Assembly (NCBI RefSeq): GCF_000377405.1
Contig: NZ_KB905022.1
Coordinates: 347,809-411,808 of the forward strand
Origin: Thioalkalivibrio sp. ALE31
GTDB lineage: Bacteria > Pseudomonadota > Gammaproteobacteria > Ectothiorhodospirales > Ectothiorhodospiraceae
Direction of reading: 5' to 3'
Length of the DNA: 64,000 nt
The notes beneath the pieces are model-generated. The model saw only the letters and a program-made list of their open reading frames with translations. It had not been told where the DNA came from and ran no database searches. How positions within the stretch are numbered: the first letter of the stretch is position 1; the number at the start of each line of letters is the position of its first letter. A program made the position numbers and the translations under genes. Positions 26,687-35,042 of this stretch are shown piece by piece.

Positions 26687-27340
26687 GTGCGGATTCCCGA
26701 CCTTCTGGAGGCCCTGCGCGCGGAGTACGGCGACCTGCAATGGTGGCCGGCCGATACCGCCTTCGAGGTGATGGTCGGTGCGGTACTGACCCAGAACACC
26801 AGCTGGACCAACGTCGAGAAGGCCCTGGACAACCTGCGCGCCATCGATGCCCTCTCGCCCGAAGGACTGATGGCGCTTGACCCGGAAGAACTGGCCGAGC
26901 GGATTCGTCCCAGTGGCTACTTCAACGTGAAGGCCGACCGGCTGCGGCATCTGCTGCGCTTCCTCGAGGCATCCGGCGGTGTCGAGGGACTGACCGCGCT
27001 GGAAACGGCCGAGTTGCGCTCGGCGTTGCTGGGCGTCAAGGGCGTGGGCCCGGAGACGGCCGACGATATCGTGCTGTATGCCTTCGACCGCCCGGTCTTC
27101 GTGGTGGATGCCTACACGCGGCGTCTGTTCGAGCGCCTGGAGGTCCCGCAGGCGCAGGCCCCCTATGATCAGCTGCGTGGCCACGTCGAGACGGAGTTGG
27201 GGCCGGATGTGGCCGCCCTGAACGACCTGCATGCGCTGATCGTGGAGCACGGCAAGGAGCGCTGCCGCCCGCGACCGCGGTGCGAAGGCTGCCCGCTGCG
27301 CGACCACTGCAGCCATCCCGACACTCGGGGAAACCCTTGA
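26687..27340 (+). CDS. HhH-GPD DNA glycosylase, MagIII-like, with FeS cluster
   Basis: A 217-residue endonuclease III superfamily protein, starting with GTG. The HhH-GPD motif is 'LLGVKGVGPETADDIVLYAF' followed by 'VFVVDAYTRR'; the catalytic Asp is present, but the lyase Lys of EndoIII (in GVGRKTA) is Glu here. A 4Fe-4S site reads C-x5-C-x2-C-x5-C near the C-terminus ('CEGCPLRDHC'). This pattern resembles monofunctional 3-methyladenine glycosylases of the MagIII type, so alkylated-base removal without strand cutting is expected. It lies 6 bases after rluB and is probably co-transcribed. Confidence 0.85.
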   Translation: MRIPDLLEALRAEYGDLQWWPADTAFEVMVGAVLTQNTSWTNVEKALDNLRAIDALSPEGLMALDPEELAERIRPSGYFNVKADRLRHLLRFLEASGGVEGLTALETAELRSALLGVKGVGPETADDIVLYAFDRPVFVVDAYTRRLFERLEVPQAQAPYDQLRGHVETELGPDVAALNDLHALIVEHGKERCRPRPRCEGCPLRDHCSHPDTRGNP

Positions 27341-27420
27341 GGTCGCCGCCTCGTGCCGGTTGACGCTGACCCCGGGGCGCCCGAACCTGAGCGTTTGGCC
27401 CGACTGACCCGGGAGGTCGC

Positions 27421-27636
27421 ATGCGGTACGTCTACTCCCTGCTGATCATCGTGTTCGTCGCGGTGGTCGCGATCTTTGCAATCCAGAACCTGCGACTGGT
27501 GACCCTGAATTTCCTGACCCTGCATGTGACGCTGCCACTGGCGTTGCTGATCGTCGGGATCTACCTGCTGGGGCTCGTCTCCGGGGGCGCGCTGGTGGCC
27601 CTGCTCAAGCGCTGGATCCGTGGCGCGAGTCGCTGA
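27421..27636 (+). CDS. LapA-domain (DUF1049) small membrane protein
   Basis: A 71-residue protein with two membrane helices ('LLIIVFVAVVAIFAIQNLRLV' region and 'LALLIVGIYLLGLVSGGALVAL') joined by 'TLNFLTLHVTLP'. This is the LapA pattern of lipopolysaccharide assembly proteins, lacking the usual C-terminal coiled coil. A strong 'gggagg' site precedes the ATG. No LapB partner follows. Confidence 0.85.
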   Translation: MRYVYSLLIIVFVAVVAIFAIQNLRLVTLNFLTLHVTLPLALLIVGIYLLGLVSGGALVALLKRWIRGASR

Positions 27637-27672
27637 TCGGAGCGCTTCGATGCCTATGACCGGTCGCGTACG

Positions 27673-28869
27673 GTGACGGCGCTCTGGATTCGTCGTCACC
27701 CCCTGCTGGTGATCGTGGCGGCACAGCTGTTCGGCACGTCGCTGTGGTTCTCGGTCAACGGGGTCGGGTTGTCGCTGCAGCAGGCACTGGGCTGGTCGCC
27801 GGCCGAGATTGGCTGGCTGACCATGGCGACCCAGACGGGCTTCATCACCGGGACGCTGGCGGTGGCCGCGACCGGCCTGGCGGACCGTTTTCGTGCCAGC
27901 CGGCTGTTCGCGATCTCTGCCGTGGCTGGGGCCGGACTGAACGCCATGTTTATCCTGCTGGCCGGTGTCTGGGAGATGGCCCTGCTCACGCGGTTCCTGG
28001 TCGGACTGGCGCTGGCCGGGGTTTACCCCCTGGGCATGAAGCTAGTGATTGCCTGGACGCCCGAGTACAAGGGCTGGGCCCTGTCCTGGCTGTTGGGCAT
28101 GCTGACCCTGGGCACCGCGCTGCCGCATCTGCTGCGCGGCGCCACGCTCGACTTCCCCTGGGCGATCCCGGTGCTGCTGGCGTCTTTCCTGGCGGTGCTG
28201 GCGGCACTCCTGATCCTGCGCCTGGGGGATGGGCCCCACCTGCCACCCCCGGGGCGCACACCGGGTCTGGGCAAGGGGTTTCGTGCATTGCGGCGGCGGG
28301 ACTTCCGGGCCGTGGCCGGAGGCTACTTCGGGCATTGCTGGGAACTGTACGCCTTCTGGACGCTGGTCCCGCTGCTGGTGGCGCGCGAGCTGTCGCGTCT
28401 GGAGGCCGATGCCGCGCTGATCCCGTGGCTTGCCTTCAGCGTGATCGCGCTGGGGCTGGCCGGCTGTGTCTGGGGCGGCCGCCTGAGCCGGAGCCTGGGG
28501 AGTCTGCGCGTGGCGCGGGTGGCCCTGGCGACGTCGGGCCTGGCCTGTCTGCTGTATCCGCTGCTGGCCGGGCACTCGCCCTGGCTGCTGTTCGGCCTGC
28601 TGGCGTTGTGGGGCCTGACGGTGATCGCGGACTCGCCGCAGTTCTCCGCGCTGGCCGCGGACAGTGCGCCGGCGGACGCGGTGGGGTCCGCGCTGAGCGT
28701 CATGAATGCGATTGGCTTTGCCCTGACCCTGCCGGCGATCTGGCTGACGAGCTGGCTGTGGGCGGATGGCGGGTTGTGGGTCCTGTGGCTCTTGCTGCCC
28801 GGCCCGTTGCTGGGTCTCTGGGCGCTGGCCCGCCTGTCGCCGCCGCTTCGCCCCGTTACGGCTCGCTGA
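27673..28869 (+). CDS. MFS transporter
   Basis: A 398-residue major facilitator protein with about 12 membrane helices. Early features are 'QLFGTSLWFSVNGVG' and the loop 'ATGLADRFRASRLF', a form of the MFS motif A between helices 2 and 3. The start is GTG at 27673, with only a weak ribosome site. Substrate is unknown. It follows lapA by 36 bases and converges on the hemerythrin genes. Confidence 0.85.
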   Translation: MTALWIRRHPLLVIVAAQLFGTSLWFSVNGVGLSLQQALGWSPAEIGWLTMATQTGFITGTLAVAATGLADRFRASRLFAISAVAGAGLNAMFILLAGVWEMALLTRFLVGLALAGVYPLGMKLVIAWTPEYKGWALSWLLGMLTLGTALPHLLRGATLDFPWAIPVLLASFLAVLAALLILRLGDGPHLPPPGRTPGLGKGFRALRRRDFRAVAGGYFGHCWELYAFWTLVPLLVARELSRLEADAALIPWLAFSVIALGLAGCVWGGRLSRSLGSLRVARVALATSGLACLLYPLLAGHSPWLLFGLLALWGLTVIADSPQFSALAADSAPADAVGSALSVMNAIGFALTLPAIWLTSWLWADGGLWVLWLLLPGPLLGLWALARLSPPLRPVTAR

Positions 28870-28905
28870 AGCGGTCGCGTCGCACCGCCTGCGACGCAGA
28901 AGCGA

Positions 28906-29604
28906 TCAGGAGGCTGTGAGTCGGGCCTGCGCACGCTCCAGGAGTTCGGCGGCGGCGTCCGGTTGTTCGCGCAGGGCGCGGCTCCAGTGCGGGAACAGGT
29001 TCTGCTCCTCGCGGCCCTCGTGCTTGGCCAGCGCGCCGGAGATCAGGGCGAAGAACGGGGCCACGGCCCAGGCCTCGTCGACCCCTTCGCTGAATTCATG
29101 CTCGAGCATCGCGGTCTGTTCCAGGATCTCGTCGTGCTCGCGCAGCATGATCGAGGTCGGGTCCTGGCCATTCGGGCTGCGCGGCAGGTCCAGCAGCGGC
29201 ACGATCAGTTCGTTTTCCACCTCCACGTGGCGGCGCAGGCCATCCACGTAGGCGTGGAAATCCGGTGCGGCCCCCTCGAGATCGCCGGCGTTCACCTTGT
29301 GCAGGGCACTGGCGAACAGGCGGTCGATGCGCAGGTGGTCGCGCTCCAGCAGGTCGACCAGGTCCACCGGGGCGACATCCTCGCGGCGCTGCACCGCGAG
29401 CTTCCACAGCGGTGGCCCGTTTTCGAGACCCCGCCAGTGGATGGCATGCCGCAGCTGCAGGCCGACGGCGTCCATCAGGAGCTTCGGTTCCTGGTCCAGC
29501 CAGACCTCGAAGATCTGGCCCGGCCGCAGTTCGCGAAGGGTGTAATAGGCCCGCGTATGGGCATGGTCGCCCAAGCCGCGCAGATCGAGCAGGAAGTCAG
29601 CCAT
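28906..29604 (-). CDS. DUF2249-hemerythrin fusion protein
   Basis: A 232-residue two-domain protein. Residues ~1-70 are a TusA-like DUF2249 domain ('LLDLRGLGDHAHTRAYYTLRELRPGQIFEVW'; key LDLRGL). Residues ~75-215 form a hemerythrin-like helical bundle with iron-ligand candidates in 'LLERDHLRIDRLF', 'VDGLRRHVEVENELIVPLL', 'LREHDEILEQ' and 'KHEGREEQNLFPH'. Such proteins often sit in NO and low-oxygen regulons. Its ATG overlaps the upstream hemerythrin gene by 8 bases. Confidence 0.87.
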   Translation of the reverse strand: MADFLLDLRGLGDHAHTRAYYTLRELRPGQIFEVWLDQEPKLLMDAVGLQLRHAIHWRGLENGPPLWKLAVQRREDVAPVDLVDLLERDHLRIDRLFASALHKVNAGDLEGAAPDFHAYVDGLRRHVEVENELIVPLLDLPRSPNGQDPTSIMLREHDEILEQTAMLEHEFSEGVDEAWAVAPFFALISGALAKHEGREEQNLFPHWSRALREQPDAAAELLERAQARLTAS

Positions 29605-30139
29605 CGTCGCTCCCGATCCCGCGCCGTGCGGCCATGCGGGCACCGATGGTGTGGCGCTCCTCCGGGCTCAGCAGGTGCTCGGCGAACGGCAGCACGGCCC
29701 GCTCTTCCAGGTCGAGATGCACGCGGTATTGCCGGATCCAGGCCTCCGCGCCGGTCAGTTCCGCGGTCGAGCCGTCGGCAATTCGCTGCAGGGCCGGTTC
29801 CAGCCGGTCCCAGCCGGCCTCGATCTCGGCATGTTCCGCGCTCAGGCGCTCCAGCCATTCGCACAGTTGGGGGTGGCTGTCGGGGTGGTCGCAGTGCCGC
29901 TGGAGGAGGGGGAACAGATCCTCGTCCTCGTCCGCGTGGTGATTGGGGGCAGCCTCGTGAAAGTATTTCAGGACCCGAGCCGCCGCGGTGCGCGCCTCCT
30001 CGTCGGCGCCTTTTTCGGCGAGGTGCGCGGGCAGACGCTCGAGGATGTCCAGGGAGTTGAGGATGCGCCGGTGACAGGCGCGCAGCAGCTCGACAGGCTG
30101 CTGGAATCCGGGGACGGTCTCGTGGAGTTGCAGATGCAT
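29597..30139 (-). CDS. Hemerythrin HHE domain protein
   Basis: A 180-residue hemerythrin-like protein. Ligand motifs are 'LRACHRRILNSLDIL', 'FHEAAPNHHADEDEDLFPLL', 'LSAEHAEIEAGW' and 'YRVHLDLEERAVLPFAEHLL'. The E. coli homologue class includes YtfE-type di-iron NO/O2-responsive proteins, but the YtfE N-terminal domain is absent. The start at 30139 is the first codon with family-like sequence; longer versions run into the promoter and FNR box. It leads a two-gene unit divergent from the NnrS-like operon. Confidence 0.85.
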   Translation of the reverse strand: MHLQLHETVPGFQQPVELLRACHRRILNSLDILERLPAHLAEKGADEEARTAAARVLKYFHEAAPNHHADEDEDLFPLLQRHCDHPDSHPQLCEWLERLSAEHAEIEAGWDRLEPALQRIADGSTAELTGAEAWIRQYRVHLDLEERAVLPFAEHLLSPEERHTIGARMAARRGIGSDDG

Positions 30140-30203
30140 GGCAGTTGCGGCCTTGGCGGGTTTTCCTGAAGGGTGACTGTTACCGATCGGACGCGAGCGG
30201 GTG

Positions 30204-30217
30204 TTGATCTCGATCAA
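30204..30217. promoter_or_regulatory. FNR/ANR-type operator
   Basis: TTGATCTCGATCAA is a perfect match to the FNR consensus TTGAT-N4-ATCAA. It lies in the 133-base gap between the divergent hemerythrin and NnrS-like operons. On the plus strand a -10-like TATGCT at 30241-30246 would place the box centre near -41.5, the class II activation position. Confidence 0.85.
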
Positions 30218-30272
30218 TGCATATGGAATATAGCTTAAAGTATGCTGAGTCAAACCTGACAAGGAGCATTGC

Positions 30273-30671
30273 ATGCACCCTCGAAACCGGATGTTCATCC
30301 TCGCGGCCCTGGTCTATGCCCTGCTGGGCGGGCTGCTCGGCATCCTCTGGCTGGTGCATCCCGTCCTGATCCCCGGCAACGTGCCGCGCATCCATGGCCA
30401 CCTGATGCTGCTGGGTTTCGTGACCATGATGATCTATGGCGTGGGGCTGCATGTGCTGCCGCGCTTTTCCGGGCGGTCCCTGTTCTCCGAACGCCTGGGG
30501 CATGCGCAGTTCCTGCTGGCCAACATCGGGCTGTGGGTGATGGTCGCTGGCTGGCTGGTCTTCCATAACGCGACGGTCGCGGTGGGTGGCGCGCTGGCCT
30601 GGGGGGCGATGATCCTGTTCGCCGTGAACATCGCGCTGACCGTGCGCCACTATGGACCGAAGGGGGCATAA
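30273..30671 (+). CDS. Four-helix membrane protein, NnrS/heme-copper oxidase subunit I-like
   Basis: A 132-residue membrane protein with four predicted helices. The second and third carry 'RIHGHLMLLGFVTMMIYGVG' and 'LHVLPRFSG', a His-rich pattern like those of NnrS and short cytochrome oxidase subunit I-like proteins. The same pattern ('LHGFTLGF', 'GLGEHMLPRFTG') recurs in the third gene of this operon. The likely role is heme- or copper-linked NO/low-oxygen response (inference). 'aaggag' precedes the ATG and a perfect FNR box lies upstream. Confidence 0.8.
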   Translation: MHPRNRMFILAALVYALLGGLLGILWLVHPVLIPGNVPRIHGHLMLLGFVTMMIYGVGLHVLPRFSGRSLFSERLGHAQFLLANIGLWVMVAGWLVFHNATVAVGGALAWGAMILFAVNIALTVRHYGPKGA

Positions 30672-30673
30672 CC

Positions 30674-31126
30674 ATGGCACGCGAGGAATACAACGGCTGC
30701 GAGCTGCCGGACGACCTGTTCTACGACCTGGACTACGTCTGGGTGCGGCCGGAGGACGACGGCACCTTCACCCTCGGGATCACCGATCCGGCGCAGACCA
30801 TGGCGGGCCGTGTGCAGTACTTCCGTTTTCGCAAGCCGGGTTCGCACCGTGCCGCGGGCAAGCCGGTGGCGCGGCTGGAGTCGGGCAAGTGGGCGGGCGG
30901 CATTCCGACCCCGTTCGACGGCACCATCGAGCGTATCAATCCGGCGGTGGAGGCCGATCCGGGTCTGGTGAACGTCGCGCCCTACACCGATGCCTGGGTG
31001 GTGGTGATGCGCCCGGACGACCCGCAAAAGGCGCTGGAGCGGCTGCACACCGGCCCCGAGGCGATCACCGGTCTGAAGCAATGGATCGATCGTTACGACA
31101 TCCACTGCATGCGCTGCGCGGACTGA
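30674..31126 (+). CDS. GcvH-like lipoyl-carrier protein with C-terminal CxxC
   Basis: A 150-residue protein of the GcvH fold: 'TFTLGITDPAQTMAGRV', 'RLESGKWAGGIPTPFDG' with the lipoylation-type Lys72, and 'DPGLVNVAPYTDAWVVVM'. No other glycine-cleavage gene is nearby. Unlike ordinary GcvH it ends with 'DIHCMRCAD', giving a CxxC at 145-148. GcvH-like lipoyl proteins (LbpA) serve the sHdr sulfur pathway in sulfur oxidisers, so the partner here is not glycine decarboxylase by default. It starts 3 bases after the NnrS-like gene. Confidence 0.82.
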   Translation: MAREEYNGCELPDDLFYDLDYVWVRPEDDGTFTLGITDPAQTMAGRVQYFRFRKPGSHRAAGKPVARLESGKWAGGIPTPFDGTIERINPAVEADPGLVNVAPYTDAWVVVMRPDDPQKALERLHTGPEAITGLKQWIDRYDIHCMRCAD

Positions 31127-31144
31127 GCCGGGGGAGACGGATTC

Positions 31145-31813
31145 ATGAAGGTGGAACTGCTGGTATCCGAATGGTGCGCCTCCTGTCACGATGCCGAGCG
31201 CATCTGGCGCCAGGTGGCCGAGGACAAACAGATCGACTTCGCCGTGGTGGACATGGGCCAGCCGGAAGGCCGCGAGCTGGCGACCCGGCTGCGTATCCGC
31301 TCCATCCCGGCGGTGGTGGTCGATGGCGAGCTCAAGCACATCGGTCTGCTGGATCGCACCGCCGCCACCGAACTGGTGGGCGCCGCCCCGGAGCGTACGC
31401 AGAAGGCGGCCCGGCATGTGGGGCTGGGCCTGTCGCCCTCCAGCCGGGCCTCGGTGCTGGGGGCAATGGTCTGGCTGCTGATCGCGGGGGCGGCGCTGCC
31501 GCTGGGGGGCTTTTTCCTGGAGGGCGCGGCCCGGCCGGCGGCGCTGCACGGCTTTACCCTGGGCTTTCTGCTGCTGCTGATCATGGGGCTGGGCGAGCAC
31601 ATGCTGCCGCGCTTTACCGGGCACCCGATCGCGGGCGGCTGGCTGTGGGCCTGGGCACCACAGATCCTGGTGCATCTGGCCGTGGTGGGGATGGGCCTGG
31701 GCTGGATCCTGGGGGTTGCGATGCTGACGGCGGTGGGTGCGCTGGCGGCGCTGATCGGCCTGGCGCTGTTTACGGTTCGGGTGGTGCCGCTGCTGGTGCG
31801 TCCGTCCCTTTGA
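31145..31813 (+). CDS. Thioredoxin-like domain fused to NnrS-like membrane module
   Basis: A 222-residue protein. Residues ~1-80 form a thioredoxin/glutaredoxin-like domain with the redox motif C11-A-S-C14 in 'SEWCASCHDAERIW' and the cis-Pro strand 'IRSIPAVVVDGE'. Residues ~98-220 contain four membrane helices with 'LHGFTLGFLLLLIMGLGEHM' then 'LPRFTGH', paralogous to the first gene of the operon. The fusion ties thiol redox to a heme/copper-type membrane module. The 'gggggaga' site precedes the ATG. Confidence 0.82.
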   Translation: MKVELLVSEWCASCHDAERIWRQVAEDKQIDFAVVDMGQPEGRELATRLRIRSIPAVVVDGELKHIGLLDRTAATELVGAAPERTQKAARHVGLGLSPSSRASVLGAMVWLLIAGAALPLGGFFLEGAARPAALHGFTLGFLLLLIMGLGEHMLPRFTGHPIAGGWLWAWAPQILVHLAVVGMGLGWILGVAMLTAVGALAALIGLALFTVRVVPLLVRPSL

Positions 31814-31859
31814 GCTCGCGCGATAGGATGGTGGCCTACCCACGATTCGGAGTGTGGCC

Positions 31860-32207
31860 GTGAGTCTTTTCGAGAAACGTATTGGTGATCTGGAACAGAG
31901 TTTGCCGCATCTGGAACCGGCCGAGGTGGCCCGCTGGCGCCAGGACGGGAAGCCGTTTCTGCTGGTGGACGTGCGCCAGCCGGAGGAGGCGGCCGAGGGT
32001 ACGATCGAGGGCGCGGTGAATATCCCCCGGCCCAAGCTGGAGGCCACCATCGAATCTCACATGCAGGACCCCCAGCAGCCCGTCGTGGTGTTCTGTGGGG
32101 GGCGTGGCCGGTCCCAGCTGGTGGCCGACAGCCTGCGGGCGATGGGGATCGATGCGCATGTGCTGCGCGGCGGCTATGCGGCCTGGCGGGACGGCGAGGG
32201 CCGGTAG
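31860..32207 (+). CDS. Single-domain rhodanese
   Basis: A 115-residue rhodanese-fold sulfurtransferase. It has 'FLLVDVRQPEEAAEGTIEGAVNIP' (split around DVR) and the active-site loop 'VVFCGGRGRSQLVADSLRA' with the catalytic Cys. It transfers sulfane sulfur to thiols or cyanide. The GTG at 31860 has 'ggag' 7 bases upstream and is preferred to the GTG two codons earlier. It follows the NnrS-like operon by 46 bases and may be co-transcribed. Confidence 0.9.
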   Translation: MSLFEKRIGDLEQSLPHLEPAEVARWRQDGKPFLLVDVRQPEEAAEGTIEGAVNIPRPKLEATIESHMQDPQQPVVVFCGGRGRSQLVADSLRAMGIDAHVLRGGYAAWRDGEGR

Positions 32208-32371
32208 TGAGTGTGCGGGCGGATCGATATTCCAGTGCCGTGACTGGCTGGATCGCTTTTTCGTCGAGACTTGGCTAATCTCGAAGTTCGTTTCCCGGTT
32301 TCCGGAAAATCCCTGAATTTTCTTCTCTGGCGCGTCTCTCCGGGGGCGCGTCGTGTATTTGGAGTGTGAAC

Positions 32372-32782
32372 GTGAACAAGCCGAAGATCATCGTCTCCAC
32401 CACGGACATGGAGCGTCTGGACAAGCTGCTGGAATCGCTGCCGGAGGATGCCTTTCCGGGCAAGGCCGATCTGGAGGCCGAGCTGGACCGCGCGGATGTG
32501 GTGGATTCGCACGAGATCCCAGGTGCGGTGGTGACGATGAACTCGAAGGTCCGGTTCCGGGTGACCGAGTCCGGCGAGGAATTCTCGATGACGCTGGTAT
32601 ACCCGCGGGACGTGGATGAAAGCGGCGGCACGCTGTCGATCCTGGCGCCGGTGGGCAGCGCCCTGCTGGGGCTTTCCGAGGGGGACGAGATCGAGTGGCC
32701 GCGCCCGGGTGGCGGGCAGATGCATGTGCGCATCGTGGAGGTCGAGTACCAGCCGGAGCGGGCGGGCGAGTACCACCGCTGA
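32372..32782 (+). CDS. rnk: Nucleoside diphosphate kinase regulator Rnk
   Basis: A 136-residue GreA/GreB C-terminal-fold protein that binds RNA polymerase but lacks the Gre coiled coil. The pattern matches E. coli Rnk closely: 'PGAVVTMNSKVRFRV', 'TLVYPRDVDESGGTLSILAPVG' (core SILAPVGSALLGL), and the end 'VEYQPERAGEYHR'. GTG at 32372 with 'ggag' 7 bases before gives exactly the E. coli length; the GTG at 32366 overlaps that site. Confidence 0.92.
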   Translation: MNKPKIIVSTTDMERLDKLLESLPEDAFPGKADLEAELDRADVVDSHEIPGAVVTMNSKVRFRVTESGEEFSMTLVYPRDVDESGGTLSILAPVGSALLGLSEGDEIEWPRPGGGQMHVRIVEVEYQPERAGEYHR

Positions 32783-32815
32783 CGGACGGGGGCGGTGGGC
32801 GTATCCGGCGCGGAT

Positions 32816-34405
32816 TCAGCCCCAGTAACCCTGGCGATACCACTGGCCACTGCGCAGGCAGCGATACAGCCAGAGCCGGCGGCCCTGGCGATCGAGTGCC
32901 CGGGCGTAGTCGCGCCGTGCATCTTGGCCATGGTCCCACCAGCCGTCTTCCAGCCGCCCCAGCCATTGCGGCTGGTCGGGCGGGGTGGCGGGGTCGGGGC
33001 CCTGCAGCCACAGGGCCGCCCCGACGGTGCGCTGGCCCGGTGTCGGGGCGACCGGGGCCGGAGTAACGGCGAGATCGTGGCGTGATCCCTGGGCCTCCTC
33101 CGGCCTTGGGGTGCGGCGGTTGACCAGGCGGGTGACCGCCGGCTCGCCCAGGCGGGCGCGCAGTCGGGCCAGCACCGCGGGCAGCTGATCCGCCGGTGGC
33201 GTGCTCGCCGGGTCCCCGGCCAGCAGGCTGTCGCCCCGGTCCGGGGGATCCAGCAGGCGGGATGCCCGCAGGCGCAGGCCGATGACGGCCTCCGGCAGGG
33301 TTTCGCGCTCCAGACGAGTCTGCCACAGGGGTAGCCATTCGTCGGCGCGCATGCCCGGCTGTCCGCGTTCCAGCGTCAGCCGGGTGCGCGCCTCGCGATG
33401 TGTCAGTTCCAGGGTCATCCCCTGCAGGCTGCGGTTCAGGCCGCGCAACTGGGCCTCGGCCTGGCGCAGCAGCCGCTTGAGCGGGAAGGCCAGGGCCGTG
33501 GTGGCATGGATCTCGTGCTCCAGGCGCAGGGACAGATCCAGCACCGGGGGTGGTGTAAAGCGGGGCAGGGTCTCCGCGCGCCGGGCCAGCAGGCGGTCGA
33601 GCAGGTCCAGCAACTCCGGCCCGTGGCGCCGGGCCAGTTCGGGGCGTGACAGCCGCAGCAGGTCGCCGAGCTGGCGCAGGCCCACGGCGCGCAGGCCCTC
33701 GCGGGTGGTGGCGGCCAGCGGCAGGGCCTCCAGCGGGACGGGTGTCAGCAGCCGGCGCAGGGTCTCGGGGTCCTCCGCGATCGCGGGGTTGCGCAGGTGC
33801 GCCAGCAGGCGCGCGGCGGCGGGGCTGCGCCCCAGCCCGATGCGGGGATGGAAACCCAGGCCGGCCAGGGTGTCCTGCGCCTGCTGGCGCAACGCCTCCA
33901 GGCCGCCGAACAGGCGGCGGCTGCGTCCGACCTCCACCAGGATACGGTGGACCTCCGGTTCCGGGTGCACATGGTCGGAGAACCGCAGCAGTACGCCGGC
34001 CAGCATCTCCAGCTGGGTCCGCAGGGCGTCCGGGTCATGTTCGACCAGTTCCGGGGTATCCAGCACGGCCAGCGCATCCCCCAGCGCCATGCCGGGTCGC
34101 GCACCGGCGCGCCGCGCCGCACGGTTGGCGGCGTGCACCCGGGGGATGGCGCCGGATTCCACCACCAGCAGGGGGCGTTGCAATCGCTCCGGGTCCGGTT
34201 CCGCCCGGGCCAGGGCCTCCAGCGCGAGGTGCGGCAGCTCGATGGCCATCCAGTGTTCCCGCGGCACTCGGGCGGAACTGGCGGGGCGTGCCTCCGGTGG
34301 CCGGGGAGTGGGTGCGAGGGCGGGTGCCGCTGGCAGCAGGCTCAGTTGCTGCCGGGCGGGTTCCGGGGGTGTGGCTGCGCGCGCGGGACGGGCGGGCTGG
34401 CCCAT
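32816..34405 (-). CDS. imuB: ImuB, inactive Y-family polymerase-like mutagenesis protein
   Basis: A 529-residue Y-family polymerase relative. 'HWMAIELPHLALEALARA' opens the palm, where the catalytic acidic residues of DinB are not conserved, as is known for ImuB. Other parts are 'GMALGDALAVLDTPELVEHD', 'LFGGLEALRQQAQDTL' and 'RIGLGRSPAAARLLAH', then a C-terminal region 'GWWDHGQDARRDYARALDRQG'. ImuB links ImuA and the polymerase ImuC/DnaE2 to the beta clamp in translesion synthesis. It lies 1 base after imuA. No dnaE2 follows. Confidence 0.92.
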   Translation of the reverse strand: MGQPARPARAATPPEPARQQLSLLPAAPALAPTPRPPEARPASSARVPREHWMAIELPHLALEALARAEPDPERLQRPLLVVESGAIPRVHAANRAARRAGARPGMALGDALAVLDTPELVEHDPDALRTQLEMLAGVLLRFSDHVHPEPEVHRILVEVGRSRRLFGGLEALRQQAQDTLAGLGFHPRIGLGRSPAAARLLAHLRNPAIAEDPETLRRLLTPVPLEALPLAATTREGLRAVGLRQLGDLLRLSRPELARRHGPELLDLLDRLLARRAETLPRFTPPPVLDLSLRLEHEIHATTALAFPLKRLLRQAEAQLRGLNRSLQGMTLELTHREARTRLTLERGQPGMRADEWLPLWQTRLERETLPEAVIGLRLRASRLLDPPDRGDSLLAGDPASTPPADQLPAVLARLRARLGEPAVTRLVNRRTPRPEEAQGSRHDLAVTPAPVAPTPGQRTVGAALWLQGPDPATPPDQPQWLGRLEDGWWDHGQDARRDYARALDRQGRRLWLYRCLRSGQWYRQGYWG

Positions 34406-34406
34406 C

Positions 34407-35039
34407 TCAGGCCTCCGGTGCTTCGGGAATCCACAGGGGCTGGCCGGAACGGGCCCAGTGGCCGGCCCCCTTCAGGCAGTGCAGTTCCAGGCCGGCGGCC
34501 GCGGCCTGCCAGCGCAGGCGCTGATGGGCCGGTGAGGGCTGGGCCGCGGCGTCCGGCGGCCGGTACAGGACGGCGCAGGCCCGGCTCTCGCTGGCGGCCA
34601 GGCGTAGCCGGCGCAGCAGGGCTGTCTCCACGGGACGGCGCAGCCAGGCGAGCAGCACGCCGAAGGCCGGGTCGCGCAGGCACTGCTCGCCGGCCCACAG
34701 GGTGTCGCGATCGTGCTCGGTGCGGATCAGCAGTACCCGCTCCGGCGGGATGCCCAGGGTCTGCCAGCCCGGCAGCCAGGGGGTGGCCGGTGGCGCGATC
34801 ACCGCGATCCAGTAGTCGTCCTGGCCGCAGGCGGTCAGCATGGGGACCAGCAGCCGGGTCTCGCCGCTGCCGAACGGGGCGCCCAGCAGTTCGACCAGCT
34901 GACCGCGTGGCCAGCCCCCGCCCAGGGCCCGATCGAGTTCCGCGTGGCCGCTGGGCCAGACCGGGGCATCCGGGGCCGGAGTGGCGCTGCGTCCGCGCCA
35001 GAGCGCCGGATGGTCGAGCAGGGTATCCAGCGCGCCCAT
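34407..35039 (-). CDS. imuA: ImuA, RecA-like mutagenesis protein
   Basis: A 210-residue SulA/RecA-like protein. It shows 'WPSGHAELDRALGGGWPRGQLVELLGAPFGSGET' (two halves: the strand before and the GAPFGSGET loop). The Walker-A Lys of RecA is missing, as expected for ImuA. It lies between lexA (3 bases) and imuB (1 base) in a compact SOS operon for damage-induced mutagenesis. Confidence 0.92.
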   Translation of the reverse strand: MGALDTLLDHPALWRGRSATPAPDAPVWPSGHAELDRALGGGWPRGQLVELLGAPFGSGETRLLVPMLTACGQDDYWIAVIAPPATPWLPGWQTLGIPPERVLLIRTEHDRDTLWAGEQCLRDPAFGVLLAWLRRPVETALLRRLRLAASESRACAVLYRPPDAAAQPSPAHQRLRWQAAAAGLELHCLKGAGHWARSGQPLWIPEAPEA

Positions 35040-35042
35040 GAC

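Noticed and set aside
30674..31126. Naming the GcvH-like gene as glycine cleavage H protein gcvH
   Set aside because: No gcvT or gcvP nearby, extra CxxC at the end, and an FNR-linked operon context.
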